DNA from: Bacillus sp. WMMC1349
GTDB lineage: Bacteria; Bacillota; Bacilli; Bacillales; Bacillaceae
Length of the DNA stretch: 64,000 bases
NCBI RefSeq assembly: GCF_013155385.1
Contig: NZ_JABJUQ010000007.1
Location: 912,001 to 976,000 of the forward strand
Direction of reading: 5' to 3'
Both the position numbers and the translations under genes were made by a program. Shown here piece by piece: positions 38,342-46,523 of this stretch. The notes below the pieces were generated by a model that was not told where the DNA came from, searched no databases, and saw nothing but the letters and a program-made list of their open reading frames with translations. How positions within the stretch are numbered: the stretch's first letter is position 1; each line of letters begins with the position of its first letter.

Positions 38342-38656
38342 ATGAAAAAACGATTATATACAGTGGTATTTAGCTTCATGTTAGTCATGTCCATGACGCA
38401 AAAAAGCTACTCATTACAAGAAAATCATCTAGAGAGATGGGAAAGAATTGCATTCAGTGCGCTTGAAGAGAAATTTAAAGGTGCTTTATTAGAGGATTAT
38501 CAATATATAGGGCGTACAGAAGTCAATGGTGAACAGACTAAAGATGTTTTTAGAGTGACCGTTAACCAAAAAGGAAAAGCATTTTCTGCGCATGCAGAGG
38601 TCTATTTTCACCCTATAACAAACACGATTATTAGTGTTAATGTATTTATTTTATAA
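38342..38656 (+). CDS. yhdC: YhdC, secreted DUF3889 protein
   Basis: The protein is 104 residues. The signal peptide MKKRLYTVVFSFMLVMSM (cleavage likely after QKSYS near residue 24) is followed by a small alpha-beta domain (about 30-104) of the DUF3889 type, starting RWERIAFSALEEKF. It is presumably exported. CGGAGAGAATCAAA precedes ATG 38342. No terminator follows; repeat copy D begins 5 nt after the stop. Confidence 0.83.
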   Translation: MKKRLYTVVFSFMLVMSMTQKSYSLQENHLERWERIAFSALEEKFKGALLEDYQYIGRTEVNGEQTKDVFRVTVNQKGKAFSAHAEVYFHPITNTIISVNVFIL

Positions 38657-38661
38657 GAAAA

Positions 38662-38813
38662 GGGCTGTCCTGAAAGTAGTGTGCATGAATGAATATCGGG
38701 GAATTTGCTCAATTTTTGCGAACTTCCTCAGAACTCGTTCTTGCTTCTGCGTGGTCTCGCAAGTCTCGCAATTCCCCATGATCCATATTGATAAAGGACT
38801 TTTTAAACAGCCC
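38662..38813 (+). repeat. dispersed GC-rich palindromic repeat, copy D
   Basis: It begins GGGCTGTCCTGAAAGTAGTG and ends GGACTTTTTAAACAGCCC, giving complete outer inverted ends. The core is shorter and less GC-rich than copy B, although GGGGAATTTGCTC and CGCAATTCCCC are kept. B. subtilis has lytF at this place. Confidence 0.85.
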
Positions 38814-38817
38814 CTAA

Positions 38818-39246
38818 CTAAAACAGATCCCGTATTTTGTCTTGATTGATGATTACATCCTGAAGTGTGTATTGATCTAAGACAGCTAAATATGCGGTAA
38901 GGGCTTTGTTTAACACGTGTTTTAAGCCGCAGTTTGGAGAAAGAATGCACGTGTTTTTTTCTCTGTCAAAGCATTCCACAAGATGAAAATCATCTTCAGT
39001 ATGTCTAATCACTTCACCAATATTAATTAATTCAGGTGCTTTTCCAAGGCGAATTCCGCCGTTTCGACCACGAATCGTCTCAACATAGCCAAGCTTACCG
39101 AGCTTGTAAATCACCTTCATAAGGTGGTTTTTTGAAATGGCATAAGCATCAGCGACATCTTTAATATTGACGAGCTCGTTTGAGTTTTTAGTTGCTAAAA
39201 AAATGAGGACCCTTAATGAGTAATCCGTATAATTAGTTAGTTTCAT
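38818..39246 (-). CDS. nsrR: nitric-oxide-sensing repressor NsrR
   Basis: The protein is 142 residues of the Rrf2 family. The winged helix (about 1-75) and the three cluster cysteines Cys92, Cys100 and Cys106 match B. subtilis NsrR numbering. It binds an iron-sulfur cluster that NO destroys, releasing repression of hmp and related genes. The ATG (complement of 39244-39246) follows GAGGTAGAGCG. Here it is divergent from hmp, whereas in B. subtilis hmp lies elsewhere. Confidence 0.95.
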   Translation of the reverse strand: MKLTNYTDYSLRVLIFLATKNSNELVNIKDVADAYAISKNHLMKVIYKLGKLGYVETIRGRNGGIRLGKAPELINIGEVIRHTEDDFHLVECFDREKNTCILSPNCGLKHVLNKALTAYLAVLDQYTLQDVIINQDKIRDLF

Positions 39247-39345
39247 CGCTCTACCTCGATCAAACATGTTTTCATTATCTTATCACACTTTGATCTTAGG
39301 CATAATACCATTTGTTACAAAAGTATAAAATATGACTAGTTAATA

Positions 39346-39435
39346 TTGCTTAAATTTCAAATTATGTCTAACATAAAGATGTATCTAAAATACATCTTTA
39401 TCTCGATTTAAAAGATGTATTTGAAATACATTTTT
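39346..39435 (+). promoter_or_regulatory. hmp promoter with two NsrR sites
   Basis: TTGCTT (39346-39351) and TAACAT (39369-39374) are 17 bp apart. AAAGATGTATCTAAAATACATCTTT-type dyad 39375-39399 and the related dyad 39410-39434 follow, each close to the Bacillus NsrR consensus (ATGTATTT then AAATACAT arms). They cover the start site and early leader, consistent with repression. Confidence 0.82.
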
Positions 39436-39457
39436 TGTGGGAGAGGAGAAATGAACG

Positions 39458-40672
39458 ATGTTATCTGAAAAAACGAAACAAATTGTCAAAGCGACCGCAC
39501 CTGTCTTAAAGGAACGAGGAACAGAGATTACATCATGTTTTTACAAAAGGATGTTCAGTGCACACCCAGAATTGAAGAACATTTTTAATATGTCTCGTCA
39601 ACAAACAGGCGGGCAACCTAAAGCATTAGCTTATACGGTTTTACAGGCAGCGGAGAATATCGACCACCTCGAAGCGCTCCTGCCGGTTGTCAAACAAATT
39701 GGCCACAAGCATAAAAGCTTACATGTAAAACCAGAGCAATATCCGATTGTCGGTCATCATCTTTTAGAAGCGATTGAAATCGTTTTAGGTGATGCTGCAT
39801 CTGAGGACATTCTTCAAGCATGGCGAGAGGCATATGAAGAGATTGCTCGCGTGTTTATTGACGTTGAACAACAAATGTATGATGAAGACAAAAAGCAAGC
39901 TGAGAGTTGGGAAGGATTTAAACCGTTTGTTGTTGTAGAAAAGCGTGTCGAATCTGAAACGATAACCTCTTTTTATTTGAAACCTGCCGATGGAACAGAC
40001 TTGCCTGTTTTTAGTCCTGGTCAATATGTATCTGTTCGAATTAAAATTCCAGGAGACTCACACCTTTCAGCAAGACAATACAGTTTGTCAGATGCATGGA
40101 ATCGAGATTATTATCGGATATCCGTCAAATTGGAAAGGGAAGAAGATAAACCGAACGGAAGAGTATCGAATTATCTTCATGAAAAAATGGAAGTTGGCAG
40201 CAGCTTGGAAGTAAGTGTTCCAGCGGGAGACTTCATCCTTACCGAACAAACAAATAAGCCCGTTTACTTTATTAGTGCTGGATCTGGAATTACCCCGGTC
40301 ATGAGTATGGCGAAAACACTGGTCGCTCGGGAAAGTAATCAGAAGTTTACATTCATTCATGCCGCAAAATCTGCCAAACATCATGCGTTTCGTGAAGAGG
40401 CAGAACAACTGATCAGCCAAAATCCAGCAGCTAGACTACTGTTTCTCTATAGCCAAGATTCAGAAAATCAAGGAGAACACATCATAAATGGCCGTTTGAA
40501 TGAAGACATTCTTAAAAAGGTAGTGCAAGACCAAGATGGTGACTTTTATGTCTGTGGACCATTATCTTTCATGAAATGTGTCATTGAAGACTTGCAAAAC
40601 ATCGGGGTACCGCTTGAGAACATTCACTACGAAAGTTTTGCTTCTGCACTTGAAATGCAAATTGCCAACTAA
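39458..40672 (+). CDS. hmp: flavohemoglobin Hmp, nitric oxide dioxygenase
   Basis: The protein is 404 residues. The globin domain (1-140) includes the region KQIGHKHKSLHVKPEQYPIVGHHL with the proximal His. The FAD domain (about 150-260) has RQYSLSDAW, and the NAD domain has ISAGSGITPVMSM and YVCGPLSFM. It oxidises NO to nitrate using O2 and NAD(P)H. ATG 39458 is 9 nt after GAGAGGAG; an ATG 7 nt earlier is too close and out of frame. Its control by the adjacent NsrR is visible in the promoter. Confidence 0.95.
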   Translation: MLSEKTKQIVKATAPVLKERGTEITSCFYKRMFSAHPELKNIFNMSRQQTGGQPKALAYTVLQAAENIDHLEALLPVVKQIGHKHKSLHVKPEQYPIVGHHLLEAIEIVLGDAASEDILQAWREAYEEIARVFIDVEQQMYDEDKKQAESWEGFKPFVVVEKRVESETITSFYLKPADGTDLPVFSPGQYVSVRIKIPGDSHLSARQYSLSDAWNRDYYRISVKLEREEDKPNGRVSNYLHEKMEVGSSLEVSVPAGDFILTEQTNKPVYFISAGSGITPVMSMAKTLVARESNQKFTFIHAAKSAKHHAFREEAEQLISQNPAARLLFLYSQDSENQGEHIINGRLNEDILKKVVQDQDGDFYVCGPLSFMKCVIEDLQNIGVPLENIHYESFASALEMQIAN

Positions 40673-40674
40673 TT

Positions 40675-40709
40675 GAAAGGCAGCTGTCAAATGACAGCTG
40701 CCTTTCTCG
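40675..40709 (+). terminator. terminator after hmp
   Basis: GAAAGGCAGCTGTCA and TGACAGCTGCCTTTC form a perfect 15-bp stem with a 2-nt loop centre. Confidence 0.88.
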
Positions 40710-40710
40710 T

Positions 40711-40740
40711 TTCATCTTTTATCACCCTGGTTCATACAAT
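40711..40740 (+). promoter_or_regulatory. sigma-E-type promoter of spoVR
   Basis: TTCATCTT (40711-40718), a 14-bp spacer and CATACAAT (40733-40740) match the sigma-E consensus well, particularly the -10. The start codon is about 33 nt downstream. spoVR is a known sigma-E gene. Confidence 0.75.
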
Positions 40741-40772
40741 AGAAATAAGCTTAACCAGGAGGGATTGGAGTA

Positions 40773-42182
40773 TTGAGCGTACGGGAGGAGAAAGAACTTT
40801 ATCAAGCAATTGCAGAAATTACAGAAATCGCCAAAGGGTTTGGTCTTGATTTTTATCCAATGAGATATGAAATATGCCCGGCTGAAATTATCTATACATT
40901 CGGAGCGTATGGGATGCCGACCAGATACAGTCATTGGAGCTTTGGCAAACAATTTCATAAAATGAAACTCCATTATGATTTTGGTTTAAGTAAAATATAC
41001 GAACTCGTCATTAATTCTAATCCATGTTATGCATTTTTACTTGATACCAATTCATTGGTTCAAAACAAATTAATTGTCGCCCATGTCCTTGCCCACTGTG
41101 ATTTCTTTAAGAATAATTGCCGATTTCAAAATACAAAACGGGATATGGTTGAAAGTATGGCAGCAACAGCAGAACGGATTAAGGATTATGAAATGGTTCA
41201 TGGAGCACAGGAAGTTGAGGATTTTCTTGACGCAGTGCTGGCTATTCAAGAGCATATTGACCCATCATTGGTAAGACCAAAGCTATCTTGGAGTATAGAT
41301 GATGAAGAAGATACAGAGACCGATCCTGTTAAGACACCATATGATGATCTATGGCGCTTAGATCAGAAAGAACAAATCAAGAAAAAGAAGAAACCGAAAA
41401 AAAAATTTCCGCCTAAACCGGAAAAAGACCTTTTGTTGTTTATTGAGGAGCATTCCCGAGAGCTTGAACCTTGGCAACGTGACATTTTGACAATGATGAG
41501 GGAGGAAATGCTTTATTTCTGGCCGCAACTTGAAACAAAAATTATGAATGAAGGATGGGCATCCTACTGGCATCAGCGGATTATTCGTGAACTTCATCTC
41601 ACTTCAAGCGAAGCGATCGAGTTCGCTAAATTGAACGCAGGTGTTGTTCAGCCTTCAAAAACAGGGATCAATCCTTATTATCTCGGATTGAAAATATTTG
41701 AGGACATTGAAGAAAGATACAATCAACCAACTGCCGATATGAAAAAAATGGGTGTGAAACCAAACTCAGGGAAAGAAAAATTGTTTGAAGTAAGAGAAAT
41801 TGAGTCAGATATCTCGTTTATCCGCAATTATTTAACGAAAGATCTTGTCATGCAAGAAGATCTCTATTTGTTTCAAAAACAGGGAAGGGATTATAAAATC
41901 GTTGATAAAGACTGGGAAGCTGTCCGTGACCAGCTTGTGAGTATGAGAGTGAATGGCGGTTTTCCATACTTGACAGTTGAAGATGGGGATTATTTAAAAA
42001 ATAATGAGCTGTATATGAAACACTGGTACGAAGACATCGAACTTGATTTAAAATACCTTGAAAAAGTGCTTCCCTATCTTCATCAGCTTTGGGGAAGAAG
42101 TGTCCACGTTGAAACGGTTTTAGAGGATAAGCCGGTTTTGTTTTCATATGATGGAAAAGCGGTTCATCGCAGATATTTATAA
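40773..42182 (+). CDS. spoVR: SpoVR, spore cortex formation protein
   Basis: The protein is 469 residues, closely similar over its whole length to B. subtilis SpoVR (468). Recognisable stretches are [34 protein letters not shown] and [21 protein letters not shown] Lys-rich low-complexity linker (about 205-225) varies between species. It belongs to the prkA-yhbH-spoVR functional group and is needed for normal cortex formation. TTG 40773 is preceded by AGGAGGGA. Confidence 0.95.
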   Translation: MSVREEKELYQAIAEITEIAKGFGLDFYPMRYEICPAEIIYTFGAYGMPTRYSHWSFGKQFHKMKLHYDFGLSKIYELVINSNPCYAFLLDTNSLVQNKLIVAHVLAHCDFFKNNCRFQNTKRDMVESMAATAERIKDYEMVHGAQEVEDFLDAVLAIQEHIDPSLVRPKLSWSIDDEEDTETDPVKTPYDDLWRLDQKEQIKKKKKPKKKFPPKPEKDLLLFIEEHSRELEPWQRDILTMMREEMLYFWPQLETKIMNEGWASYWHQRIIRELHLTSSEAIEFAKLNAGVVQPSKTGINPYYLGLKIFEDIEERYNQPTADMKKMGVKPNSGKEKLFEVREIESDISFIRNYLTKDLVMQEDLYLFQKQGRDYKIVDKDWEAVRDQLVSMRVNGGFPYLTVEDGDYLKNNELYMKHWYEDIELDLKYLEKVLPYLHQLWGRSVHVETVLEDKPVLFSYDGKAVHRRYL

Positions 42183-42206
42183 AAAAGAGGGGAAACACCC
42201 TCTTTT
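42183..42206 (+). terminator. terminator after spoVR
   Basis: AAAAGAGGG pairs with CCCTCTTTT around GAAACA, followed by T. It begins at the stop codon. Confidence 0.82.
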
Positions 42207-42210
42207 TGAG

Positions 42211-42872
42211 AGAGCTTATAGCGTGGTCATAAAAAAACCTCACTTCTAGGATAAAGTTGGTTTCCCGACCACTTCATCTCACCATAGAAGGAGGTATGCC
42301 CTCGTGAAGGAGATGAACAGTTTATCACACACCACATGGAATTGTAAGTATCACGTAGTATTTGCCCCAAAGTACAGAAGACAGATGATTTATGGAAAAT
42401 ATAAAAAGAGCATTGGGCAAATCATAAGAGATTTATGTGAACGGAAAGGTGTAATCATCCATGAAGCAAATGCTTGCCCAGATCATATCCATATGTTAGT
42501 AAGTATCCCGTCAAAATGAAGTGTATCTCAATTCATGGGTTACTTAAAAGGAAAAAGTAGTCTTATGATATTTGATCGGCATGCCAACTTGAAATATCGA
42601 TATGGGAATCGAAAATGTAGGTGTCGGGTTTTCTATGTAGATACAGTGGATAGAAATAAGAATACAAGAATATAATAGAAATCAGCTAAAAGATGACTAT
42701 ATAGCAGATCAGTTAACATTGTTTGAAGAATATGACCCATTTACGGGAGAGAAAAATCGTAAGAAATAAAGAAATTCTTTAGAATGAGTGAGTGAATGTG
42801 GTGCAGAAGGGAAACTCTTTCAGCGGGCCTTTTAGGCCGAGGTCGGTAACAGAGGCTTTCAGCCGCAGAGCA
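42211..42872 (+). mobile_element. inactive IS200/IS605-family element (tnpA only)
   Basis: A tnpA pseudogene is flanked by a left part with a GTGGTC/GACCAC repeat (42222-42285) and a right part with hairpins (GCGGGCCTTTTAGGCCG-like near 42820) and the AGAGGCTTTCAGCCGCAGAGC sequence typical of such ends. The boundaries are approximate. Repeat copy E begins immediately to the right. Confidence 0.7.
42304..42769 (+). pseudogene. broken IS200/IS605 Y1 transposase TnpA
   Basis: It starts NSLSHTTWNCKYHVVFAPKYRR and carries the HUH metal motif in DHIHML. A TGA at 42517-42519 stops it after SIPSK. A second open part continues SQFMGYLKGKSS. After a frameshift near 42660 the catalytic Tyr region EYNRNQLKDDYIADQL and the end TGEKNRKK appear in another frame. 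With one stop and at least one frameshift the single-strand transposase cannot be made intact. Confidence 0.85.
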
Positions 42873-42875
42873 AGG

Positions 42876-43098
42876 GGCTGTCCAGTAAGTTGATTTTTGA
42901 CTATTGGACGTCCTTTTCACGTTTAACAAGTCCTTTTTCAACATCAATCAGGGGGAATTGCGAGACTCCTGCGGAAACAGCGAGCCAGGCGAGACCCAAG
43001 AGGAGCAAGGAACGAGCTCCGAGGAGGCTCGCGGATCGCCCGCGGAAAGCGAGCAAATTCCCCAATTTTTATTCAGCCACACGACTTTCAGGACAGCC
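42876..43098 (-). repeat. dispersed GC-rich palindromic repeat, copy E
   Basis: It is inverted relative to copy B. GTCCTTTTTCAACATCAATC at about 42929 and GACTTTCAGGACAGCC at 43083-43098 are the ends, with the full core (CGCAATTCCCC complement, GCCCGCGGAAAGCGAGC). It is nearly identical to copy B. An extra GGGCTGTCC at 42876 lies outside, abutting the IS200 element. Confidence 0.85.
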
Positions 43099-43450
43099 TC
43101 GATCTTAAATCATAAGTTTTAACAATTTTACTCTTTTCAGACAACCCCTTTGATTTCGTAATCTTTTTGTAATTGAACAAGATCAACTATTGTATCCTTT
43201 CGGTTGTAGAGCGAAAACGTGTAGATGTTATAAAACTGTAATCTAGTAAATAGTGGATGAAATAATAACAATTCTATAGAAAAGAAATCGTGAGATGCAT
43301 TGGTTTTAAAGTACTTGTAAAAAATATCCACAAAGAAATAAATCATAACGTTACTATTGAAATAGAAATGAAAAATTTTATACCCTTAAAAACTTTTTTT
43401 TATAACGAATAAGTAAAAAAATTACTTCGTTAAGTCAAGACTATTTATAT
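43099..43450. other. intergenic region upstream of lytE
   Basis: It has no gene on either strand. It is very AT-rich and probably holds the regulatory region of lytE, but I found no WalR site (TGTWAH-N5-TGTWAH) that I would defend. Confidence 0.4.
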
Positions 43451-43456
43451 TATAAT
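43451..43456 (+). promoter_or_regulatory. -10 element of a lytE promoter
   Basis: TATAAT (43451-43456) lies about 105 nt before the lytE start. No consensus -35 is at the right distance, fitting activator-dependent or alternative sigma control known for lytE in B. subtilis. Confidence 0.45.
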
Positions 43457-43560
43457 GTTGTCCTTATAATAGATTTATAGGAAGGTTGAAAAACTACCTT
43501 TCTACAGTAGAATTCGAGATTAATTATCGTAAAAATCAAAAATCTACTTAGGAGGACAAC

Positions 43561-44547
43561 ATGAAAAAGCAAATTTTTACAGCTGCATCAGCTGTTGTTT
43601 TAGGATCAACATTGTTTGCAGGAGCAGCTTCAGCAGCAAATGTTCAAGTACAAAGTGGTGATACTCTATGGGGACTTTCTCAAAAATATGGAACAACAGT
43701 TACTCAAATTAAACAGGAAAACCAACTGACTTCTGATATGATTTATGTTGGACAAACACTATCTATTAATGGTAGCAGCTCAACAACACAGTCTACGACT
43801 TCTACAACTTATAAAGTTGTGAGTGGTGACAGTCTTTGGAAAATAGCAAATACTCACAATATGACAGTTAATGAATTAAAATCATTAAATAGTTTAACAT
43901 CTGATATCATTTATGTTGGTCAAGTCTTAAAAGTAAAAGGTACAACATCAACATCTCCAAATACGACAAGCCCAACTGGAAGTAGTAGTAGTGATTCAAC
44001 AACTTATAAGGTTATCAGTGGTGACAGTCTCTCAAAAATTGCAAAATCATACAATATGACTGTTGAGGAGTTAAAATCATTGAATGGTTTAACATCTGAT
44101 ATCATTTATGTTGGTCAAGTTTTAAAAGTAAAAGGTACAACATCAACATCTCCAAATACGACAAGCCCAACTGGAGGACAAACTTCTTCAAAGCTTGATA
44201 CAACAAAGTTAGTTTCAGATGCAAAAGCTTTGATTGGAACGCCATATGTATGGGGCGGTACAACAACTGCTGGTTTTGATTGCAGTGGTTTCATCTGGTA
44301 TATTTTGAATAAACAAACAGATGTGGCCAGAACAAACACAGCTGGTTACTGGAGTTCGATGACTAGTGTGTCAAGCCCGGCGGTCGGTGATTTTGTTTTC
44401 TTTACAACTTATCAGCCAGGCCCATCACATATGGGGGTTTATATTGGAAATAACAAATTTATTCATGCTGGTTCAAAAGGTGTAACAACAAGTGATTTAA
44501 CAACAAGCTATTGGAAAGAGCGCTACCTTGGTGCAAAACGATTCTAA
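43561..44547 (+). CDS. lytE: LytE, D,L-endopeptidase autolysin
   Basis: The protein is 328 residues. A signal peptide (1-25, cut after AASA) is followed by three LysM peptidoglycan-binding domains (about 27-70, 83-127, 149-193) joined by Ser/Thr-rich linkers. The NlpC/P60 domain (about 212-328) has Cys241 in DCSGF, His290 in SHMGVYIG and His302 in FIHAG. It cuts the D-Glu-mesoDap bond and is one of the two redundant elongation hydrolases of B. subtilis. The LysM 2 and 3 repeats are nearly identical, so recent duplication is likely. AGGAGG precedes the ATG. Confidence 0.95.
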   Translation: MKKQIFTAASAVVLGSTLFAGAASAANVQVQSGDTLWGLSQKYGTTVTQIKQENQLTSDMIYVGQTLSINGSSSTTQSTTSTTYKVVSGDSLWKIANTHNMTVNELKSLNSLTSDIIYVGQVLKVKGTTSTSPNTTSPTGSSSSDSTTYKVISGDSLSKIAKSYNMTVEELKSLNGLTSDIIYVGQVLKVKGTTSTSPNTTSPTGGQTSSKLDTTKLVSDAKALIGTPYVWGGTTTAGFDCSGFIWYILNKQTDVARTNTAGYWSSMTSVSSPAVGDFVFFTTYQPGPSHMGVYIGNNKFIHAGSKGVTTSDLTTSYWKERYLGAKRF

Positions 44548-44559
44548 TAGCCCTTAATA

Positions 44560-44592
44560 GGCCCGTTCATCTATAAGGTGAGCGGGCTTTTG
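44560..44592 (+). terminator. terminator after lytE
   Basis: GGCCCGTTCATC pairs with GGTGAGCGGGC (G-U and one mismatch), followed by TTTT. Confidence 0.75.
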
Positions 44593-44957
44593 CTTTGACA
44601 TAGATTAAGGATAGTGTGAATGAAAGAGTTTTACCCTTCTGGTTCGTACAAACCCTTCTAACTGGTATAACCGTTTATTGTGAAGCGAAATGATAGACAA
44701 GCTGACTTTATTCGTTCTCAAATTGTTTACTTCATAAGAAGTGATCATACCTTTGACAAAAATCTAATTTCAAAGTCATTCTTTTCCACACTGTTTCATT
44801 AGGAATCAGGACTTAGGACAATGTTTGAGGTATGTGTGATCATGCTGAAAAAGTCAAATAGCTATGATTATGACGTAAACATGATAAATAATAGAAAGAT
44901 TTAGGAGGGAACATTTAAAAAAACCCCATGTACGTAATAGTGTCTGTCACTAGGTAT
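44593..44957. other. intergenic region without a supported gene
   Basis: A frame near 44821 (MFEVCVIMLKKSNSYDYDV) has no ribosome binding site, and TAGGAGGG near 44902 is not followed by a frame of any length. Probably it is decayed coding sequence. Confidence 0.4.
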
Positions 44958-44986
44958 TTGACAAATAAGAACAAATGTTCTATTAT
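44958..44986 (+). promoter_or_regulatory. LexA-controlled promoter
   Basis: TTGACA (44958-44963), a 17-bp spacer and TATTAT (44981-44986) form a near-consensus promoter. The spacer contains GAACAAATGTTC (44969-44980), fitting the core of the Bacillus SOS box (GAACRNRYGTTC). LexA bound there would block polymerase directly. Confidence 0.85.
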
Positions 44987-45030
44987 TAAAATGAAGAATA
45001 GATGAGTAGTGACAAGGAGTGAATGGCGGA

Positions 45031-45324
45031 TTGAATAAGTTAAGAGAACTAAAGCAGTTGTGCGGTACGATTGAGTATGGATACTACCCCAATATACATC
45101 ATACATCTGAACCAGAGTGTTACATTGAGTCATTTCATTCCCTTGACCAATTACAGCACCTACTTGATAAAACAAAAATCAATGAGATCAAGAAAAGACT
45201 TGATGCGGTTCAAATTCAAATAGAGGCAGTATGCTTTAATAGTCAAACGTGTGATTCTAATACAAACGTAGAATTATTACTTATGAAGGACGAGTTTTAC
45301 GGAGAAATCCTTGAAAGAACATAA
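45031..45324 (+). CDS. small SOS-regulated protein of unknown function
   Basis: The protein is 97 residues, soluble, beginning MNKLRELKQLCGTIEYGYYP, with a helical segment LDKTKINEIKKRLDAVQIQIEAV near 46-68. TTG 45031 is 11 nt from AAGGAG; a GTG at 45019 overlaps the ribosome binding site itself and is less likely. A textbook LexA-box promoter sits about 45 nt upstream, so it should be induced by DNA damage. B. subtilis has small SOS genes (such as yozL or those beside uvrX) to which it might relate; I cannot confirm homology. Confidence 0.68.
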   Translation: MNKLRELKQLCGTIEYGYYPNIHHTSEPECYIESFHSLDQLQHLLDKTKINEIKKRLDAVQIQIEAVCFNSQTCDSNTNVELLLMKDEFYGEILERT

Positions 45325-45537
45325 AAATTGACCAGATGAGGAATATCGTGAAATACGTATGCCCAATTAAATAAGTCCATCTAATTTTTAATTTAGGAAG
45401 AGTAAGATCGATTTAATGATTTTAGTTGGTGCAAGAACGATTGGGTAATTTGAATATTTCCAGTTGATTGAAAGAGACAGTGGGTTTTTGGTCAGATGAG
45501 AAAACGGTTCATCATCCGTCTTGAAAATGGCTAGTTG

Positions 45538-46035
45538 TCAGCTTGCTCCATGTCCTAGTCGTTTTTCAATATGGTAAACTCGCTTTTCTAGTTGAACTTG
45601 CTTATCTTCATAATAATCATAATCCTTTTTTAGTTCTTGGACGTAATCTCGGTGACTGTCTAACTTTTCGTTTGTTTGGATGGCGTATTTTGTTAAGACT
45701 TCTAGATTTTTTTCTAGTCCTTCAATTTTGCAATTGACTTTTTCAAACTGTTGATCCACGTTTTCGAATCGCTTATCGACTTTTTCAAACTGTTGATCCA
45801 CGTTTTCGAATCGCTTATCGACTTTTTCAAACTGTTGATCCACGTTTTCGAATCGCTTATCGACTTTTTCAAACTGTTGATCCACGTTTTCGAATCGCTT
45901 ATCGATTTTTTCAAACTGTTGATCCATGTTTTCGAATCGCTTATCGATTTTTTCAAACTGTTGATCCATGTTTTCGAATCGTTGATCAATTTTTTCATTT
46001 AGTTCTTGTAACATTTTTAAGACTTTTTCTTCCAT
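45538..46035 (-). CDS. coiled-coil protein made of 14-residue repeats
   Basis: The protein is 165 residues, entirely alpha-helical. Six or seven tandem 14-residue units of the type QQFEKVDKRFENVD (about residues 15-100) form a regular coiled coil, followed by a second coil IEGLEKNLEVLTKYAIQTNEKL with a charged end. No signal or membrane segment is seen. The 42-bp DNA units are almost identical, so copy number probably changes by slippage. The ATG (complement of 46033-46035) follows AGAGGTG. Function unknown; similar repeat proteins are scattered in Bacillus. Confidence 0.8.
   Translation of the reverse strand: MEEKVLKMLQELNEKIDQRFENMDQQFEKIDKRFENMDQQFEKIDKRFENVDQQFEKVDKRFENVDQQFEKVDKRFENVDQQFEKVDKRFENVDQQFEKVNCKIEGLEKNLEVLTKYAIQTNEKLDSHRDYVQELKKDYDYYEDKQVQLEKRVYHIEKRLGHGAS
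45739..45990. repeat. tandem 42-bp repeat, six units
   Basis: The unit TTTTTCAAACTGTTGATCC plus ACGTTTTCGAATCGCTTATCGAC recurs six times in register. The four left-hand units are identical or nearly so, and the right-hand ones carry one or two changes (ATG for ACG, GATT for GACT). It lies inside the coiled-coil gene. Confidence 0.95.
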
Positions 46036-46427
46036 GCTCAACACCTCTCTTGATTCATGAATCTAACATATAACGCTAGCTTTTATTTTAACATAACAAA
46101 GAGCTAGTGACTTTGAACTCGGTCAATAATAAAACAGTTTTCCATTTCTAAAGTGTTTTTTTTGTTTTAGAATCTATTGATTTTGTTTAGTGAATAAAAC
46201 TTGTTTTAAGATTAAATATTTCTATTTTTATATTTAGGAAAAGGTGAAAAAGTGTAATAGTTCTTGCACTAATTTACCTCATAAAGGGTTATATCATTAC
46301 ACGCTGCTGGTTCATGGCTTGGGAAAAATAAGGATGTAATGAATGATCAAAATCACTTTTAAACTCGCAAAAAAACAATTCAAAATTCTGATTTGGTATG
46401 CTCAATAATGAAGGTAAGCGAAACAAG
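46036..46427. other. AT-rich intergenic region without a supported gene
   Basis: It should contain the promoter of the coiled-coil gene on the minus strand. I see no open frame with a ribosome binding site and no clear terminator. Confidence 0.4.
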
Positions 46428-46513
46428 CTGACTTAGCTTAGTGAACTTGGGTGTGCGCTAGGCTGCCCAGTTTTCTTTGGGAAACTGTAGCTTGTCACCG
46501 AAGACTAAGTCAG
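46428..46513. ncRNA. long imperfect palindrome, possible structured RNA or mobile-element footprint
   Basis: CTGACTTAG (46428-46436) and CTAAGTCAG (46505-46513) close an 86-nt segment that contains further pairs, such as CAGTTT/AAACTG and GGG/CCC around GTGCGCTAGGCTG. GC content is higher than the flanks. It has no T tract, so it is not a simple terminator of citR, whose stop is 11 nt away. Confidence 0.4.
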
Positions 46514-46523
46514 ATAGTTTACT

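Noticed and set aside
42890..43122. Two overlapping 72-codon frames across repeat copy E
   Set aside because: They are GC-rich repeat translations without ribosome binding sites and overlap each other in different frames.
45739..45990. Possible CRISPR array
   Set aside because: The 42-bp units are contiguous with no unique spacers and lie in a coding frame.
45714..46002. Additional open frames across the 42-bp repeats on both strands
   Set aside because: They are open only because the repeat unit is a multiple of three. They lack ribosome binding sites, and the coiled-coil frame has the start signal.
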